Assembly: GCA_910585765.1 (NCBI GenBank)
Contig: CAJUES010000022.1
Location: 1-56,251, forward strand
Source: an uncultured Lachnospiraceae bacterium
Lineage (GTDB): Bacteria; Bacillota; Clostridia; Lachnospirales; Lachnospiraceae
Reading direction: 5' to 3'
Length of the DNA: 56,251 nt
Positions within the stretch are counted from its first letter, which is position 1. Each line of letters begins with the position of its first letter. Below the pieces are notes generated by a model, which had not been told where the DNA came from, made no database searches, and was given only the letters and a program-made list of their open reading frames with translations. Made by a program: the position numbers and the translations under genes. Positions 8,217 through 16,609 of this stretch are shown in pieces.

Positions 8217-10334
8217 CTATTTCTCTAACGCCCCCAGCAGCATCCCACACCCCAGGATCGCATCCGCTATCGCTTCATTCTTCCGCTCCCCGCGCAGCAC
8301 TTCCGCAATATATTGGTACTCGTCCCGGATCCCCTTATCCTGCTTTAGTTTCGTCTCTGTATGCCGGTTCGCGCTGTATGTCGTGAGACTCACATAGTTG
8401 TTCATCTCACACACTGTACCATTTGAAAATACCCGCAGCTGCTCTTTGGGATATTTCCTGCTCCCCATCGAAGTGTAGAGGATCGTTCCGACTGCCCCCG
8501 ATTCGAACTGCAGGTCGATGACCGCGTTATCCTTCATGGCATACGCTTCATTCTCTGCGAAATGCACCTGCAGTCCTGTCAAATGGCTCCCGTCTAGGCT
8601 CTGGATCGTGTCAATAAAATGACACGCCTCGCCTATGATACGCCCGCCGCCTTTCTTCGCATCCTGCACCCAGTGTTCCGCCGGAATGAATCCTGCATTT
8701 GCGATGTAGCTGTATACTGCCGGTATCTTTTCCGTCTGGAGCGTGCGCCGGATCTGCCTGACCAGCGGCGCAAACCTGCGGTTGAGCCCACAGAACAGCT
8801 CGCCGTCCGCCTTCTCGTAAGCGGCTTTTATGCACTCGAGTTCCTCCGCACTCAGGCAGAGCGGTTTTTCGCAATAAACATGCTTTCCCGCTTCCAGTGC
8901 CTCGACGATCAGTTTCGCGTGGCTGTTATGCCGTGTCGAGATCGCGATGAGATCAACCTTGTCATCTTCCAGAAGCTGTCTGTGATCATTCGTCGTGTAT
9001 TCAAACGAAAACATTTCATTTGCCTGGGCCGATGCACTGCCGCCTGTCGTGGCAATCCCTCTGAACTGAAACAGACCTGTCTCCTGCATGACCGGAAGAA
9101 GAGAAGCCCGCGCGAAATTGCCGGCGCCGATCAGACCGAGACGGATCGCTTTGCCTGGCACTTTCTTCCTGGCGACAGATCGGGCATGTTTCACTGTGCT
9201 CTTCCACTTTTCCGGATCCTGGCCATATTCCAATAAAATACCTATATATTTCTCATGTCCCGGGTTATCCGTCAGCATCTCATAGGCATCGGGCGCCTTT
9301 TCAAAGGGAAACACATGGGTGATCAGATCGGAGAGATCCAGGCGTTTCGTCGCGAGCAGCCGCAGAAATTCCTCGACGTTCCTGCCCTCTGTAAATCTCA
9401 CATATCCGATCGGATAATCCACCCCCTCCTCCTCGTAGGACGCGTCGTACCTCCCTGCTCCGTATGACCGGGCGATCTTAAAGCTCAGCTCTTTGTTGTA
9501 AAAGGGTCTTCTGTCCAGGTTCATCTTTGTGACGCCGATCATACAGATCACCGCCCTGTCCCGCGTGATCGCCTCCGACAGCTCAATCGGTGCGTTGGAG
9601 TCCGCGGCGGCAGTGATGATGACCTTGTCCACGCCTCTGCCTTTTGTCAGGGAGAGCACCATGTCCGCCGCATGGTCGTCCGCCGAGTTGATAAATGCCT
9701 TTAATCTGGTGTCGGGAAGTGTTTTATCCGCAACATCAAAACCGATCACATCGCATCCATATGCATAGAGGATCCTTGCTGTCATATGACCCAATAACCC
9801 CAGCCCGACCACGGCTACTGTCTCACCCGGGATCACCTCCGCCTGGTGGATCCCTTCGAGTGCGATCCCGCCAAGCGCACAGAAAGCTGCCTGCCTGATA
9901 TCATCCACTCCGTCCGGAATCTTTTCCACCAGGTTGTGTCCCACGCGGTTCACCTCGCTGTGATACGCCTGTCCGACCATCGCCACCAGGTCTCCTCTGG
10001 AAACTTTCGAGACACCTCTTCCGGCTTCCACGACCCTGCCCACGCCGGAATACCCCATTGGCATCGGCTCTTTCAATTTTCCGAAAGCAGCCTCCATTGT
10101 CGTGAGAATCCCGTCCGTCGAGATCTTTTCCGTCACTTTCCTGACCTGATCCGGGCGTTCGATCGCTTTTCGGATCAGGTTTTTCCCACCGAAAGATGCG
10201 ATCGTGCGCTCCGTTCCTGCACTGACTACAGAATAGAGCGTTTCCACAATGACCATGTTGTCTTTAACCACAGGACAGGGCGTATCTGCTATATTGATCT
10301 TTCCACTGTCCACCGACAAAAATAACTGTTTCAT
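8217..10334 (-). CDS. Bi-domain oxidoreductase: MDR alcohol dehydrogenase fused to Gfo/Idh/MocA
   Basis: About 705 residues. The first half is a medium-chain dehydrogenase-like domain with the cofactor loop VGLGLLGHMTARIL. The second half restarts with a Rossmann motif (IRLGLIGAGNFARAS) and has the EKP signature in GKHVYCEKPLCL. This two-domain architecture is typical of polysaccharide clusters, where it accompanies heparinase II/III-like proteins and UDP-sugar dehydrogenases, exactly as here. The reaction is not established for the family as far as I know; redox change of a nucleotide-sugar is likely. The ATG at 10334 has AAGAAGG close upstream; the ATG at 10358 has no binding site. GC content is clearly higher than in genes below 7 kb. 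Confidence 0.85.
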   Translation of the reverse strand: MKQLFLSVDSGKINIADTPCPVVKDNMVIVETLYSVVSAGTERTIASFGGKNLIRKAIERPDQVRKVTEKISTDGILTTMEAAFGKLKEPMPMGYSGVGRVVEAGRGVSKVSRGDLVAMVGQAYHSEVNRVGHNLVEKIPDGVDDIRQAAFCALGGIALEGIHQAEVIPGETVAVVGLGLLGHMTARILYAYGCDVIGFDVADKTLPDTRLKAFINSADDHAADMVLSLTKGRGVDKVIITAAADSNAPIELSEAITRDRAVICMIGVTKMNLDRRPFYNKELSFKIARSYGAGRYDASYEEEGVDYPIGYVRFTEGRNVEEFLRLLATKRLDLSDLITHVFPFEKAPDAYEMLTDNPGHEKYIGILLEYGQDPEKWKSTVKHARSVARKKVPGKAIRLGLIGAGNFARASLLPVMQETGLFQFRGIATTGGSASAQANEMFSFEYTTNDHRQLLEDDKVDLIAISTRHNSHAKLIVEALEAGKHVYCEKPLCLSAEELECIKAAYEKADGELFCGLNRRFAPLVRQIRRTLQTEKIPAVYSYIANAGFIPAEHWVQDAKKGGGRIIGEACHFIDTIQSLDGSHLTGLQVHFAENEAYAMKDNAVIDLQFESGAVGTILYTSMGSRKYPKEQLRVFSNGTVCEMNNYVSLTTYSANRHTETKLKQDKGIRDEYQYIAEVLRGERKNEAIADAILGCGMLLGALEK

Positions 10335-10375
10335 AACCTTCTTATCCAACCCTCTCATTCAATCTACTGCGCGCA

Positions 10376-11581
10376 TCACAGGTGATACACCCCATCCAGC
10401 GTGCAGACATTATGGCAGTCCAGCACGATCTTCCCGCGCAGCCGGTCTGTATTTTTCCGGATCTCATCATGCTTTACCATGATCACCACCAGATCAGCCT
10501 CCTGCAAAAACGCTCCCAGATCGTGGTACTGATTTTCGACCACTTCATCTGTGACAAACGGATCGTACACCTTCACCTTATTCCCGCACAGATGCCGTTC
10601 CATGGATTCGAGCATCTGCAGCGTCGGGGACTCCCGCAGATCATCCACATTTTCTTTGTAGGTCAGCCCGTAGATCCCGACCCTGCTGATGTCCGTCATG
10701 TGGTTTTCTTTCATGATCTCATAGATTCTGTTCAGCACAAAATCCGGCATGCTGTCATTGGTCTTCATGGACTCGTCGATCACCTTTGCAAGACTTGGAT
10801 AATCCCCCACCAGAAACCACGGATCCACGGAGATACAATGCCCGCCGACCCCGGGACCGGGCTGCAATATATTCACCCGCGGGTGCATGTTGCAGATGCG
10901 GATGATCTCATACACATCCATATCATCGTGACGGCATATCTTTGCCAGCTCGTTGGCAAAAGCAATGTTGACTGCCCTGTACGTATTCTCCACGACTTTT
11001 GTCATCTCTGCCGTACAGATATCCGTGACTACGATCTCGCCCTGACAGAAGGAAGCGTAATATTTTTTTACCTTTTCTCCGATCTCCCTGTCATCAACGC
11101 CGATCGTACGGTTGTTGTGGATCAGCTCATAAAGCATATTTCCCGGTATGATCCGCTCCGGAGCGTGTGCCAGGTGAATATCTTTTTCCGCCAGAAGCGG
11201 CCGTATATATTTATTGATCGTTCCGGGAGAAATGGTAGATTCGATCACAATGACAGCCCCCTGCACTGCGACTTGCAGCACTTCTTTCACCGCGGCGACA
11301 ACATAGGCAGCATCGACTTTTTTGGAAAATTTGTCGTAGGGTGTGGGCACGGAGACGATATAGGCATCTGTCGCCTGGTACTGCGCCGTAAAACGGATAC
11401 CGCGCTCCACTGCTGTCTGGAACAATTCCTCCAGACCATTTTCCTCAAATGTGGTATGCCCTCCGCTCAAAGTGCGGATAAGCTCCTCATTATGATCCGT
11501 CCCGACAACCTCGATCCCGTGCGCCGCCATCATAAGCGCTGTCGGCAGACCGATATACCCCAGCCCGATTACATTGATCAT
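10376..11581 (-). CDS. wecC: UDP-N-acetyl-D-mannosamine dehydrogenase-type nucleotide-sugar dehydrogenase
   Basis: 401 residues, normal for the family. The NAD-binding loop MINVIGLGYIGLPTA opens the protein. The catalytic lysine is in EMTKVVENTYRAVNIA (K195) and the catalytic cysteine in GPGVGGHCISVDPWFL (C249). The GHCI-D-PWF form and the ENTYRAVNIAFANELA segment favour the WecC/UDP-ManNAc group over UDP-glucose dehydrogenases. It would oxidise C6 of the hexosamine twice to give UDP-ManNAcA or a similar uronic acid. AAGGAG stands six to seven bases before the ATG. No UDP-GlcNAc 2-epimerase lies in the window, so the substrate would come from another locus. Confidence 0.85.
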   Translation of the reverse strand: MINVIGLGYIGLPTALMMAAHGIEVVGTDHNEELIRTLSGGHTTFEENGLEELFQTAVERGIRFTAQYQATDAYIVSVPTPYDKFSKKVDAAYVVAAVKEVLQVAVQGAVIVIESTISPGTINKYIRPLLAEKDIHLAHAPERIIPGNMLYELIHNNRTIGVDDREIGEKVKKYYASFCQGEIVVTDICTAEMTKVVENTYRAVNIAFANELAKICRHDDMDVYEIIRICNMHPRVNILQPGPGVGGHCISVDPWFLVGDYPSLAKVIDESMKTNDSMPDFVLNRIYEIMKENHMTDISRVGIYGLTYKENVDDLRESPTLQMLESMERHLCGNKVKVYDPFVTDEVVENQYHDLGAFLQEADLVVIMVKHDEIRKNTDRLRGKIVLDCHNVCTLDGVYHL

Positions 11582-11642
11582 CTTGTATTCTCTCCTTGTA
11601 TTTTATGGACATTCGCTTTTTGTCATTCTTTTTGTATGGTGC

Positions 11643-13325
11643 TCATAACAGCTCTATGTGGATCTGTATCTCTGCGCTCTGCTCAAAGCGTGTCCTGACC
11701 TCCAGGACTTCTTTTTTCCGAAGCTCCCCGAAATCCTGTGCATAACAGCAGATGTCCCCTTCCCTGTGGATCAGCCCGCTGCTCCCCGGCGGGATGCTGA
11801 TGAGCGCCAGCGTTTTGTCGGCATCACACACACAAATCTGCCGGCTGTCTTCACTGCTATAGTGACAACGCGGATCCAGATGAAAAAACTGCCTTGCACA
11901 ATGTCGCTGCCTGTCATTCGCAGCAATGCGGTCCGTTATATCACAGGACGCTTCTGTCAGCCTTATGCTCCGCTCGAAGCGGTCTTTGTTAAAAGACCGG
12001 AATCTCCCCAGAACCACTTGATCTCCCATCCGGCATTTTACGGCGGAAATCTTTCTGGCTGCCCTGTGTTCGCCCCACAATTCCGCCTGCTCCCTCTCAT
12101 CGATCATAACCGTATTGTGCGCCCTCGCCGACCGGAAAAACGGTCTGAGTTTTCCCTGATACTGATATGTGCCGGAATTTACAAACAGGGCTTTCCGATC
12201 GACAGACAGCTCAAAACTCAGACAGTCACAATGTGCGTGCCCGCCCATGTAGGAAGGTCCTGTCTGCCCACAGTCAAACAACAGCGCATACGCGCCGGCA
12301 TACAGCTTATAATACCCCGAATCTGCAAAGACGGTACGGTCACACGAAACGCTGCTGCCTGTTATGTTCCGCACTGCCCCAAGCAGGCTCTCTGTATCCT
12401 TTGCCACATTGTCTCCCGCGTCATTAAACAGCGGCGTCCTCCCAAATCCGCGCGAGACACAAGCCAGCGCATCAGCCATGCGCATGATCACCGGCAGGAG
12501 TTTACCTGCCTCCGCCCTGTGAGCCAACGCTGTATGTACCCGCAGCAGATCCTCCAGTATGATCTTGTGATACAGAATACTCCGCTCGTAGTGAAGCCCG
12601 TCCGGAAGGATCTGCTCTCTAATCTGTCCGCAAAATCTGTCAAAATACTTTCTGTATAATTCTGTCTCCCCAAAGAATACGCTGCAGATCAGGATCGTCT
12701 TTAGATTCTCAAAATAATGATTTGCAAGCAGCGCCAGCTCCTGCGTCCTGATCAGATATTGATACTGCTGATAGATGCTGTCTGTCAGCTTTCCTGCCAA
12801 CTCCGTTCCCCGGAGCCGCTCCTGCAGCAGATCCATGCAGATCAGAAGATTCGGTATTCTCATGGAAATCGTGTAGGGCTCAAAGCTGTCCTTTACAGGA
12901 TGATCGATCCATGCCCTCACATATTCACACCACTTCGCGAAATACGGATCTGTCTGTCCTTCCCCGCATGCCGCGGCAAGCGGTATCAGAAATTCCAGAT
13001 AATGGAGATTGTAATTCCAGAGATGGGATGCGTCAGAGATCTCCCACTTTGCAAGGTCGATGTGATGTTTCTCATGCAGGATCCGGATCTCATTTCTCAT
13101 CAGCTCATCCAGTCGGTAGCGCGACAGATACGCCTGATTAAGATCCAGCTCGGGAATCAGCAGCTTCACCGGAAACACTTGCCCGGCGTACCGCTTCCTC
13201 ATCCGGGCGATCCTTTTCTCTCTTCGCCCGCCTGGCAGTCGTCTCATCAGCTGGTGCCGGATCTGGACGGGTTTTAAATATCGAATGGTATTGATATATC
13301 GGTGTATTTTAGTTAATCCGCGCAC
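11643..13325 (-). CDS. Heparinase II/III-like protein
   Basis: 560 residues. An N-terminal helical (toroid-type) region contains WNYNLHYLEFLIPLA and NHYFENLKTI. A C-terminal beta-sandwich region contains GGHAHCDCLSFELSVDRKA and NSGTYQYQGKLR, both hallmark segments of heparinase II/III-like proteins in capsule loci. Characterised relatives cleave uronic-acid-containing glycans by elimination. In an assembly operon it may trim or edit the polymer, consistent with the uronic acid implied by the neighbouring dehydrogenase. There is no obvious signal peptide, so it may act in the cytoplasm. The start is a GTG overlapping the previous gene's stop by 13 bp. Confidence 0.82.
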   Translation of the reverse strand: MRGLTKIHRYINTIRYLKPVQIRHQLMRRLPGGRREKRIARMRKRYAGQVFPVKLLIPELDLNQAYLSRYRLDELMRNEIRILHEKHHIDLAKWEISDASHLWNYNLHYLEFLIPLAAACGEGQTDPYFAKWCEYVRAWIDHPVKDSFEPYTISMRIPNLLICMDLLQERLRGTELAGKLTDSIYQQYQYLIRTQELALLANHYFENLKTILICSVFFGETELYRKYFDRFCGQIREQILPDGLHYERSILYHKIILEDLLRVHTALAHRAEAGKLLPVIMRMADALACVSRGFGRTPLFNDAGDNVAKDTESLLGAVRNITGSSVSCDRTVFADSGYYKLYAGAYALLFDCGQTGPSYMGGHAHCDCLSFELSVDRKALFVNSGTYQYQGKLRPFFRSARAHNTVMIDEREQAELWGEHRAARKISAVKCRMGDQVVLGRFRSFNKDRFERSIRLTEASCDITDRIAANDRQRHCARQFFHLDPRCHYSSEDSRQICVCDADKTLALISIPPGSSGLIHREGDICCYAQDFGELRKKEVLEVRTRFEQSAEIQIHIELL

Positions 13326-14476
13326 ATTCCCTTCAACTCCTTCACAAAAAGCTGTGCGGAATACTGGAGGGAATACTGCCCCTGCATTCGCTCCATCGCA
13401 CGTTTTTTCATATGTTCCATCGCTTCCCTATTGTTATGTAAATTATTGTACAATTGTAAATATGCCTTCCACAGCGCATCCATCCGGTTTGGCTGCACTG
13501 CGATCCCCAGCCCGGCGTCCTCCAACACAGACACCGCGTCCCCCTCTGCCGCCAGCAGTACCGGGCAGCCGACGCCCAGCGCCTCATATATCTTCGTCGG
13601 TATGCTGTCCCTGAGATTCTCATTGACCAACGGCACAAAGCTGATATCCGCCGCTTTCAACACGGTATAGATCTCCTGGTTGGACAATTTCCCACCAAAA
13701 AACACGTTGTCGAGCTGATGCTCTCTGACGTGTTCCCTTAACTCCCGCTCCTCTGCCCCTCTGCCGTAGAGCCAGAACGCAGCATTCAATTTGTTTTTCT
13801 TTGCCTGACCGGCGATGTGTAACAGTTGCTTTAATCCCTGTGCCAATCCAAGGTTTCCCGTGTACACACAGACAAATTTGTCCTTTGCCGCAACCCTTTT
13901 GTACAGCGTCAGATCTAACTGATTCTGCAGGAAATGCATGTCAAACCCGTTGGGTATCCTGACAATATGTTGATGCGGCGCATACTCTTTGAGTTTATTT
14001 ACTTTCCCTTCACTCACAGCTGTGATCAGATCCGCATGCTTTAGCATAAAATCCCGGATAAACCGGAAGATTTTATAATAGATACTGTTTTTTGTAAACT
14101 CATTCATCTCCAACGCCACATCCGGCCAGATATCGCGGACATCGTATACCAACTTTGCGCGTTTTATCTTAGCCATCAGCCATCCTGCCATGCTGATCAA
14201 CGCGGGCGGCGTTGTCGTGACCACGATGTCGATCTTTCCTGCTTTCCCCAGACTGCATATGGAGGAAAGTGCAAGACTGATCCCGTTTGCCAGTCGGTAA
14301 AAAGTATTTTTCTTTCTCAGCGGTATCGCGGGGCAATACACGACTTCCGGCTCTCTGGCAATCCCCTTTATATCGGGTGCCAGGATCACCGCCTCGTGCC
14401 CTTGCTGTTTCAGCGCTTCTTTCAGCGCACGCATCCTCTTTGTGCAGGGGTTATCAATCAGATAGGGATCTCCCAT
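13313..14476 (-). CDS. WbuB-like glycosyltransferase family 4
   Basis: At least 387 residues. The N-terminal acceptor domain (GDPYLIDNPCTKRMRALKEA, VVTTTPPALISMAGW, KLVYDVRDIWPDVALEM) is characteristic of WbuB/WcaI-like GT4 enzymes, several of which transfer aminosugars. The donor site includes KIYEALGVGCPVLLA. The ATG at 14476 falls inside the first beta strand: the six codons before it read LRVLIH, as expected for a GT-B N-terminus. No ATG, GTG or TTG lies in frame further up, but a CTG at 14494 is preceded by AGGGGG eight bases upstream. The true start may therefore be that CTG. Confidence 0.85.
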   Translation of the reverse strand: MGDPYLIDNPCTKRMRALKEALKQQGHEAVILAPDIKGIAREPEVVYCPAIPLRKKNTFYRLANGISLALSSICSLGKAGKIDIVVTTTPPALISMAGWLMAKIKRAKLVYDVRDIWPDVALEMNEFTKNSIYYKIFRFIRDFMLKHADLITAVSEGKVNKLKEYAPHQHIVRIPNGFDMHFLQNQLDLTLYKRVAAKDKFVCVYTGNLGLAQGLKQLLHIAGQAKKNKLNAAFWLYGRGAEERELREHVREHQLDNVFFGGKLSNQEIYTVLKAADISFVPLVNENLRDSIPTKIYEALGVGCPVLLAAEGDAVSVLEDAGLGIAVQPNRMDALWKAYLQLYNNLHNNREAMEHMKKRAMERMQGQYSLQYSAQLFVKELKGMCAD

Positions 14477-14546
14477 ATGTATCAGTACTCTCAGCTTCCT
14501 CTCCCCCTCTTTGTTTTCCCACGCTCGATCGCGCTGTACTGCCTTT

Positions 14547-15053
14547 TCACTTTTTCTCGATGATCTCCAGCCCGGCCTCTATCCGCATCGTCCGCCCTAA
14601 CATGTCGATATCGAGCCACGCTTTCCGCTTGTGGCGGTCGATCCTGCGGATGAATCCTTCCATTCCTGTCAGCGGTCCTTCTGTTATCACAACAGTATCG
14701 TTTTCTATAATGCCCTCCGACACTTTCATCGGCATCTCGCCGACACCCATTTTCTGCAGCAGCCCGATCTCTTCCTCCCGCAGCGGCACGATCTCATTTC
14801 CCGTGCCGAGCAGCCTGGTCATGCCAATCACGCCCTGCAGACTTTTGTGCAGTGCTGTCAGCTGACTGCTGACCATAAATACATATCCCGGAAACAGGAT
14901 CCTCTTCTCTGTGTGCCATGTGCCATGATACTTTTTCCGCTCCTCGTAATACGGTACAAAACATCGCTCCAGCACACCGGCATCGATCACATTCTGACAC
15001 TGCCTTACGATCCTGTCCTCTGTTCCGCTCCGCACCTGCACCACATACCACAT
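14547..15053 (-). CDS. loaP: LoaP-type NusG paralogue (processive antiterminator)
   Basis: 168 residues. The NGN domain (about 1-100) starts MWYVVQVRSGTEDRI and contains RILFPGYVFMVS. A KOW domain follows at about 110-165 (NDTVVITEGPLTGMEGFIRR). Specialised NusG paralogues at the head of long polysaccharide or antibiotic operons bind elongating RNA polymerase and let it ignore terminators. In Firmicutes these are the LoaP proteins, which recognise RNA hairpins in the operon leader. The gene is the first of the roughly 15-kb unit, 163 nt after the predicted start site, with G-rich GGGGGGCGAGG before the ATG. The housekeeping NusG would be in the ribosomal/secE region, so this copy is dedicated to the operon. 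Confidence 0.85.
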   Translation of the reverse strand: MWYVVQVRSGTEDRIVRQCQNVIDAGVLERCFVPYYEERKKYHGTWHTEKRILFPGYVFMVSSQLTALHKSLQGVIGMTRLLGTGNEIVPLREEEIGLLQKMGVGEMPMKVSEGIIENDTVVITEGPLTGMEGFIRRIDRHKRKAWLDIDMLGRTMRIEAGLEIIEKK

Positions 15054-15216
15054 GAACCTCGCCCCCCAAGAAATTGTTCAGGATCTTTTTGACATGGCTC
15101 CGCCATTCCACCATGTTTCATGCAGATCAGTGTCTTATGTATGTCTTCTCTGCTTCCCCGGACGCGGCAGTGCGACGATCCGTTTCCGCAGATCTTTTCT
15201 AGTAAATATATTTACT
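15054..15216 (-). promoter_or_regulatory. 5' leader of the loaP-polysaccharide operon
   Basis: About 163 nt lie between the predicted start site and loaP. They contain short hairpins. One is ATGGC-GGA-GCCAT nested in ACATGG...CCATGT near 15087-15115; another is CGGA...TCCG further upstream. LoaP proteins are known to use hairpin RNA in leaders, so this is a candidate recognition region. The pairing was judged by eye only. Confidence 0.4.
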
Positions 15217-15251
15217 AGAAACAGTATAAAATAAACCGTGATATATGTCAA
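15196..15251 (-). promoter_or_regulatory. Promoter and palindromic operator of the loaP operon
   Basis: On the minus strand TTGACA (15251-15246), 17 bases and TATACT (15228-15223) form a near-perfect sigma-A promoter. A 26-bp perfect palindrome at 15221-15196, with core TAGTAAATATATTTACTA, begins one base after the -10 box and covers the expected start site, the classic place for a repressor. The same promoter, spacing and 18-bp core recur before the LCP gene at 21555-21609. The preceding gene ends only 24 bp upstream with no terminator, so this is an internal promoter. Confidence 0.85.
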
Positions 15252-15274
15252 TGCTTTTTTGCACCGGACACCCG

Positions 15275-16609
15275 TCAGAACCCTTCCGTGCTCTCCGGCA
15301 GAAACATCACTTTCACCGTGAGCAGTATCATCTGCAGATCCAGCAGCAGAGACTGCTTTTCGATATACATCAGGTCCATCTTGAGTTTGTCCTCCGCGCT
15401 TGTATTGTATTTTCCGTAGATCTGCGCATACCCGGTGAGTCCGCCGCGCACGCGCAGCCGATACGAAAACTCGGGCAGCTTTTCCGTGTATTTCCTGACG
15501 TGCTCCACGCGCTCCGGCCTCGGTCCCACGATGGACATATCGCCCTTTAATATGTTCAAAAGCTGTGGTGTCTCGTCGAGACGCACAGCGCGTATCACCC
15601 TGCCTGTCCGCGTTATGCGGCTGTCCCGCAGCCCGGCAGGCTTATAGCCCTGCTTCTCGGCATCCACGATCATGCTGCGGAATTTGAGAATGTCAAATTC
15701 CCTGCCGTTTCTGGTCACACGGCGCTGTCTGTAAAAGATCGGGCCCCTGTCCTCCAGCCTGATGCTGACAGCGGTCAGCAGCATGAGCGGCGAGAAGAGG
15801 ACGAGCAGCAGCAGCGAGATGCCGACATCGAGCACCCGCTTTCCACGGTACTCCCCCCGCCTCGCGCCTGACACGAGAAGCGGCGTGTCGATCAGATACC
15901 TGTACTCGTAATTTGTCAGTATGATGTCCTCAAGCTTTGGGGTGATATACACGTTTCTGCCGTCTGCCGCGCACGCCGCCAGGATCTCCGACCGCAGCTT
16001 CTGCGACACATGGCAGAGTATCACCGTGTCAAAATCCCGCAGCATCCCGATCAGTTCGGTCTTTTTGCAGGTATCGGGGCACACTGCCTGAATGTCAAAC
16101 AAACCGGCATGCTTTGCCCGCAGTTTTCGCACCAGATCGTCCACCGAAGTCTCGATATTCCCCTCCCGATGCGCCCTTTTTGCCCCGTAGACGATCACTG
16201 TCCGCTGCACGGGCGTGTACTTTGCAAAACAGGACTTGTTCAGTGCCAGAAGCACCAGCGTGCCCGCCAGCTGCACCGCTGCCGCGACCAGCCCCGGAAC
16301 GAGCCCCGCAAACCGCATGTGCATCATGTAGCACATCAGATACAGGATCAGATCGGACATGCCGACCGCCAGGAACTGCGACAGCATTAGCTCACTGATC
16401 CTGCAGCTGTGGATCCTGAAAGCGTGATACAGTTTGCCAAACGCATAGTACACAAGGGCATACAGCAGAATCGAAACTGCAAGTCCCTGCTGCCAAAAAG
16501 ATGAAAAAGTATGCTCGTTATAGTAGAGCACCCACACATAGCAAAATATGATGATATTCCAAAACGGTATCAGCGCTTTCATAAAATTTAAAAACAGATT
16601 ACTTCTCAT
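15275..16609 (-). CDS. Polyprenyl-phosphate sugar-1-phosphate transferase (initiating enzyme)
   Basis: 444 residues. Four membrane segments occupy about residues 10-135, followed by a central soluble region. The C-terminal catalytic domain begins YRGKRVLDVGISLLLLVLF and contains ILKFRSMIVDAE, LDETPQLLNILKGDMSIVG and PRPE, the signatures of the bacterial sugar transferase family. It transfers a sugar-phosphate to undecaprenyl phosphate and so starts each repeat unit at the membrane. It overlaps the chain-length gene by 11 bp and is the last gene of the LCP unit, just before the loaP promoter. The sugar (glucose, galactose or an aminosugar) cannot be told. Confidence 0.92.
   Translation of the reverse strand: MRSNLFLNFMKALIPFWNIIIFCYVWVLYYNEHTFSSFWQQGLAVSILLYALVYYAFGKLYHAFRIHSCRISELMLSQFLAVGMSDLILYLMCYMMHMRFAGLVPGLVAAAVQLAGTLVLLALNKSCFAKYTPVQRTVIVYGAKRAHREGNIETSVDDLVRKLRAKHAGLFDIQAVCPDTCKKTELIGMLRDFDTVILCHVSQKLRSEILAACAADGRNVYITPKLEDIILTNYEYRYLIDTPLLVSGARRGEYRGKRVLDVGISLLLLVLFSPLMLLTAVSIRLEDRGPIFYRQRRVTRNGREFDILKFRSMIVDAEKQGYKPAGLRDSRITRTGRVIRAVRLDETPQLLNILKGDMSIVGPRPERVEHVRKYTEKLPEFSYRLRVRGGLTGYAQIYGKYNTSAEDKLKMDLMYIEKQSLLLDLQMILLTVKVMFLPESTEGF

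Noticed and set aside
8217..10334. The 705-residue oxidoreductase as an accidental fusion or sequencing error.
   Set aside because: The two-domain MDR plus Gfo/Idh/MocA protein is a known architecture in polysaccharide clusters and both Rossmann sites are intact.
10382..11698. A 438-codon plus-strand frame opposite the UDP-sugar dehydrogenase.
   Set aside because: His/Arg/Ile-rich shadow translation with no motif; the minus strand carries a complete WecC-like enzyme with catalytic Lys and Cys.
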